DNA from: Pseudisothecium myosuroides
Taxonomy: Eukaryota; Streptophyta; Bryopsida; Hypnales; Lembophyllaceae
Length of the DNA: 64,000 nt
Reading direction: 5' to 3'
Assembly: GCA_951799445.1 (NCBI GenBank)
Contig: OX637293.1
Location: forward strand, 23,498,001 to 23,562,000
The notes below the pieces were generated by a model. That model did not search any database and was not told the origin of the DNA. It saw only the letters and a list, made by a program, of their open reading frames with translations. Within the stretch, counting starts at the first letter, position 1. Each line of letters starts with the position of its first letter. Below, piece after piece: positions 60,666 through 64,000 of this stretch. Made by a program: the position numbers and the translations under genes.

Positions 60666-61516
60666 GAACTAGGACATACGACATGTGATGTTGAGCACGA
60701 GGAACGAGTAAGTGTCGCAAATGTTCATCAGCCCAACTCATCCCAAGTGTGACATAGTAAAGTGTTGGCTACCAGGTGTGTTTTTTGGGGCCTTATGAGG
60801 CCCAAATGCCTCAAAAAAAAATAGGCTGCACCAAGCCTTTAGAAAAAATTTGAAGAAAAATTGGATGATGATGCCAAATTGCTCCAATATTTTTAAAATA
60901 TTGGATGAAATTGTCAATTTTAAATGAAATTCATCCAAATATGTGGATGAAAAGATAGTTCTATCCAAAATATAGATGAATATTAAAATATTTGGCTAAA
61001 TTATTTTCTCGTATGATGCCACTTTGGCACTACTCCAAAAACCAAAAAAATCACCCTGCTGGCTACTATTGCTTGCCAAGCGGAGTTTTAAAAGTGTTGC
61101 AGGTGCAAGAAAAAAAAGTGAGAGTGAAACTAGAAGTGCGAGGAAAGAAGAACACGGTGAGCGCACACAAGAGGAGGAGTGGCGCAACGGCATTCTAGCT
61201 GCATGATGCCCTCCCTGAACCTCCTAACCCTTGTCCCGCCCTAAAACGCAGTAGCCGCCCTCAGCTGAACATTGTGACCGCTAAACGTGCTTTTTTCACA
61301 TGCTGTGTCCAATAAAAATTTCAATGCTTCACTTTAGTCATTTTCCGTATCCAACGTGACCTTCTAGCAATTTGAAACAAATTTCAGTAATTTCATACTG
61401 ATATCTCATTTTGAAAAGACTCCTTTCTCTTGTAGTGTCAAGATTGCATTTTTGAGATCTAGATGATTATTTAGTGATTTAGTGTTGTGCAAGAATAAGC
61501 ACATAGAGAAGTATGT

Positions 61517-62368
61517 GCGCGGGTGATTGCAAAAAACACTTGTACTATTTTTTGTCACACGTTCAATGCGGAAGTTGTTTTGTGCCATAAGTACTGCAAA
61601 AATGATTGAATGAACATGAAATTTAAAAGCACGCTTCCTATAATAATAGAAAATGCACTTGAATTATTTTAATTTTTTCAAAATTAATTCAATAGGTGAA
61701 ATTGAATTTTGAATATATGTCACACATGCGGTTTTGGTGGTTCTTAGTACTATCGAGTACCTTTTTTGAAGAGTTATGCCGTCAAATTTGGTAGGCTAGC
61801 TCTTCTAATAGAAATACACCTTTTCAGAAGAGAGATTTCCAAAAACATGTTCTAAGTGTGTTTTACATTGGCCTAAAGTATGCTATATTGAGGTTAAATT
61901 TATGTTGAACTAAAAATGATTTTTAACTTCTAGCTTTGATCTTCCTACTTTGCTCTTAGTTGACAACAATGGCCACTTTTAAAATAAGTTTTTCAAATTC
62001 ATTTTCTAATTTTTAAAAATAAAAACGTGGAAGTCTCATTTTCTAGGGTAAATTGTAGCCTATGGCTCAAAATAGTACTTCAGGGTACAAAAAAAGACTC
62101 AATAGTATTGGTGGGGGCTTGCAGTATTTCCTATCTACTAATGTAAATTGTTTTTTTTCAAGCAAATTCAATATTTCCATCCATTTTTGTCATCCAATGA
62201 TGAACATCACATGTTGTCAGTAGTAAATTTGAAATCCAATTGATTATTCAGATTTTATATTCCATGCCCCCAATAGTACTGAAGGTGACTCGTAGTACTA
62301 AAAGTACTAAAAGGCCAAAAATCAAAAACGCAACAAATAATACAAGTGTTTTTTGCAATCACCCGCGC
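61517..62368. mobile_element. 852-bp element with 28-bp terminal inverted repeats
   Basis: Perfect 28-bp inverted ends (61517-61544 and 62341-62368), starting GCGCGGGTGATTGC and ending ACACTTGTA inward. Similarity continues for about 20 bp further inside with mismatches. The interior has no ORF of note. No convincing target duplication is visible next to GCGC (GAAGTATGT on the left, TCACTAACT on the right), so the exact outer border and superfamily are unresolved. Confidence 0.75.
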
Positions 62369-64000
62369 TCACTAACTAAGATATATGCTTGGTTTGTGGC
62401 TTTCATGAAGGTCAATTGCATTGCAAGATTTGAACAAGGATGCAAATTGTATATCATTTTTTCCATAGGAAATTGTGCTACATATGCTTAGAACTCTGCT
62501 TTGTATGTCTACATTTGATTTGAAATATCGATAAGAAGAGAGAGTTTCAAAAACTCTAGGTCTGAAAGCGGGAAAGAATTGCTCGTTATAGTCAACCTCA
62601 AATTTGAAGTGGTCAAACCTTATATGCTTCCCATCCATGTACATTTCAAGGTCAGATACCACAAATTTTGTCAAGGGCATATTAGATCTTGAAGATCTTG
62701 CAAATAGTTTCTAATTCATAGTGGAATTTGTATGGTACTTCAATTTTCAAACACAATTCAATACTTTGAAACTTCCTGGCTTTTTGGTGCTTAGGGTTAA
62801 TTAACAAACAAAAATATGATAAAATGAATAGTGAATTAGAGCAGTTGCTAATCTTCTAGCTTACCTGGATGTGAACATGATGAATTGTTGCTAGCTAGCT
62901 TTGGCTTGCCTCTAGATTGATGAAGATAAACCTGTTGACTGGGTTGGAAGAAATTTATCAGCATTTGAGCTTGGCAATGGGTTTTGGTGCTCTTTGAAGT
63001 TGGGCATCCCAATTCTAGTGATATATAATGGAATGCAAGAGGATAGATACGTTGCTCTTCTTCATAGTCGTAAGTCGTGTATCCACATGTTGTATTGAAA
63101 GTTTGGGATTTTTTAATCCTTAAAGGTCCACACATCTAAAAAGTATATGCGTCGTGGTCAATCTGGATTGTAACTTTCAATATAACCATTTTTGGTATTT
63201 GAATTTAAACTTTGAAAATGAAGCTTGATAAGATCTCTTTCTACTTGATCCTGAAACTTTGAAAAATTCCAAAAATTGAAATAATTATTGCAATTGCAAG
63301 CTCCATGTGTTAGAATCCAAATAATACAATATAGGTCAAATCACACTCAAAGGTACCAAAAAAGGGGTTAGACCCACTGAAATTTGCATTGTAACTTCTT
63401 TCGAGCTATTGTTTTTCAAAGCTAATCTATTAATTATAGGTAGTTTAGTCCTTTTTGACTAGTATTTTAAGTTTTGTTAAGATTCCTATTTTTTTATTCA
63501 TCATTAAATGAATTTTTTTACTAGAGGTCCAATTGAAGTTCTAGTGTCAGCCTGTTAGATTTTTCAATGGATAAAAAGAAGTCTAATTTCTAATGAATAA
63601 CAATGTGATTGAATTTAAGAAAATTATGTGTATATATAGTCATATAATATAGTAGAAAAGACTCTTTTTCTATAATTTGAATATTTTTCTATTTTCTATA
63701 ATATTCAAAAGTAAAATTATGTGAATGTCCTTTTCAATATATAAATTAATCCAAATGATGATTGTGTCAAAACAAAAAATGTATATTATATTCACGTTGA
63801 GGATACTACGTAAGCTATTTTTGGAATTGAATGTTTAATTTTGTCTTTAGAATAAATCAATAATTTTTTAATAATCAATTAATTAATTAAAAAATTACAC
63901 TATTTTGTGTTTAAGATTTAATCACTAAAAATCCTTTTTAATAGTTGTATGCTTGAGAGTTGTAAAAAATTTGGACAAAAATATCCTTTTCAAGTACTAC
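62369..64000. other. no firm gene; two minus-strand ORFs of uncertain status
   Basis: Minus ORFs at 63135-62848 (95 codons, with a GTAAGC donor after S-C-S-H-P-G) and 62680-62372 (102 codons) have ordinary composition, but the phases do not join through any visible acceptor. A possible piggyBac-like end (TTAATCCTTAAAGGTCC) lies at 63113. From 63400 on the sequence is very AT-rich. Confidence 0.3.

Noticed and set aside
63113..63371. TTAATCCTTAAAGG and AGGGGTTAGACC as ends of another piggyBac-like element
   Set aside because: The second end lacks TTAA and the terminal sequences do not pair beyond a few bases.

Overview
This window looks like nuclear DNA of a land plant. It is AT-rich, gene-poor and packed with mobile elements. 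The evidence is one intron-rich CYP85-clan cytochrome P450 gene with eight GT-AG introns, CACTA-type miniature elements, Ty3-type retroelement pieces and long stretches without genes. The lineage cannot be fixed from sequence alone. The abundance of TTAA-flanked, piggyBac-like elements would be unusual for a flowering plant and points loosely to a seed-free lineage (inference).

Layout. 0-18 kb is a graveyard of large elements: a Ty3-type protease/pol piece at the left edge (minus), a broken transposase-like gene at 3.6-7.8 kb (plus), an LTR-like stretch with tandem repeats and hairpins at 8.7-13.1 kb, a second broken multi-exon gene at 13.9-15.5 kb (minus), and a decayed Ty3-type gag at 16.7-17.9 kb (minus). 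18-25 kb has tandem repeats and a 564-bp inverted-repeat element. 25-36 kb is dominated by piggyBac-like non-autonomous elements of about 0.75-0.93 kb. 38-46 kb is a nest of short inverted-repeat elements and segmental duplications in which several insertions can be compared with an unoccupied paralogous copy of the same target inside the window. 48.3-53.8 kb holds the only intact gene found, the P450. 54-64 kb holds another TTAA element, two near-perfect CACTA-type hairpin elements and an 852-bp element with 28-bp inverted ends.

There is no operon-like cooperation. The P450 is the only convincing host gene, and nearly everything else is transposon history. The most useful content is (1) several non-autonomous DNA transposon families whose ends, target duplications and pre-insertion sites can all be read here, (2) a P450 whose I-helix lacks the usual acid and whose N-terminus lacks the proline-rich hinge, and (3) two unclassified transposon-type genes whose premature stops all fit C-to-T decay.
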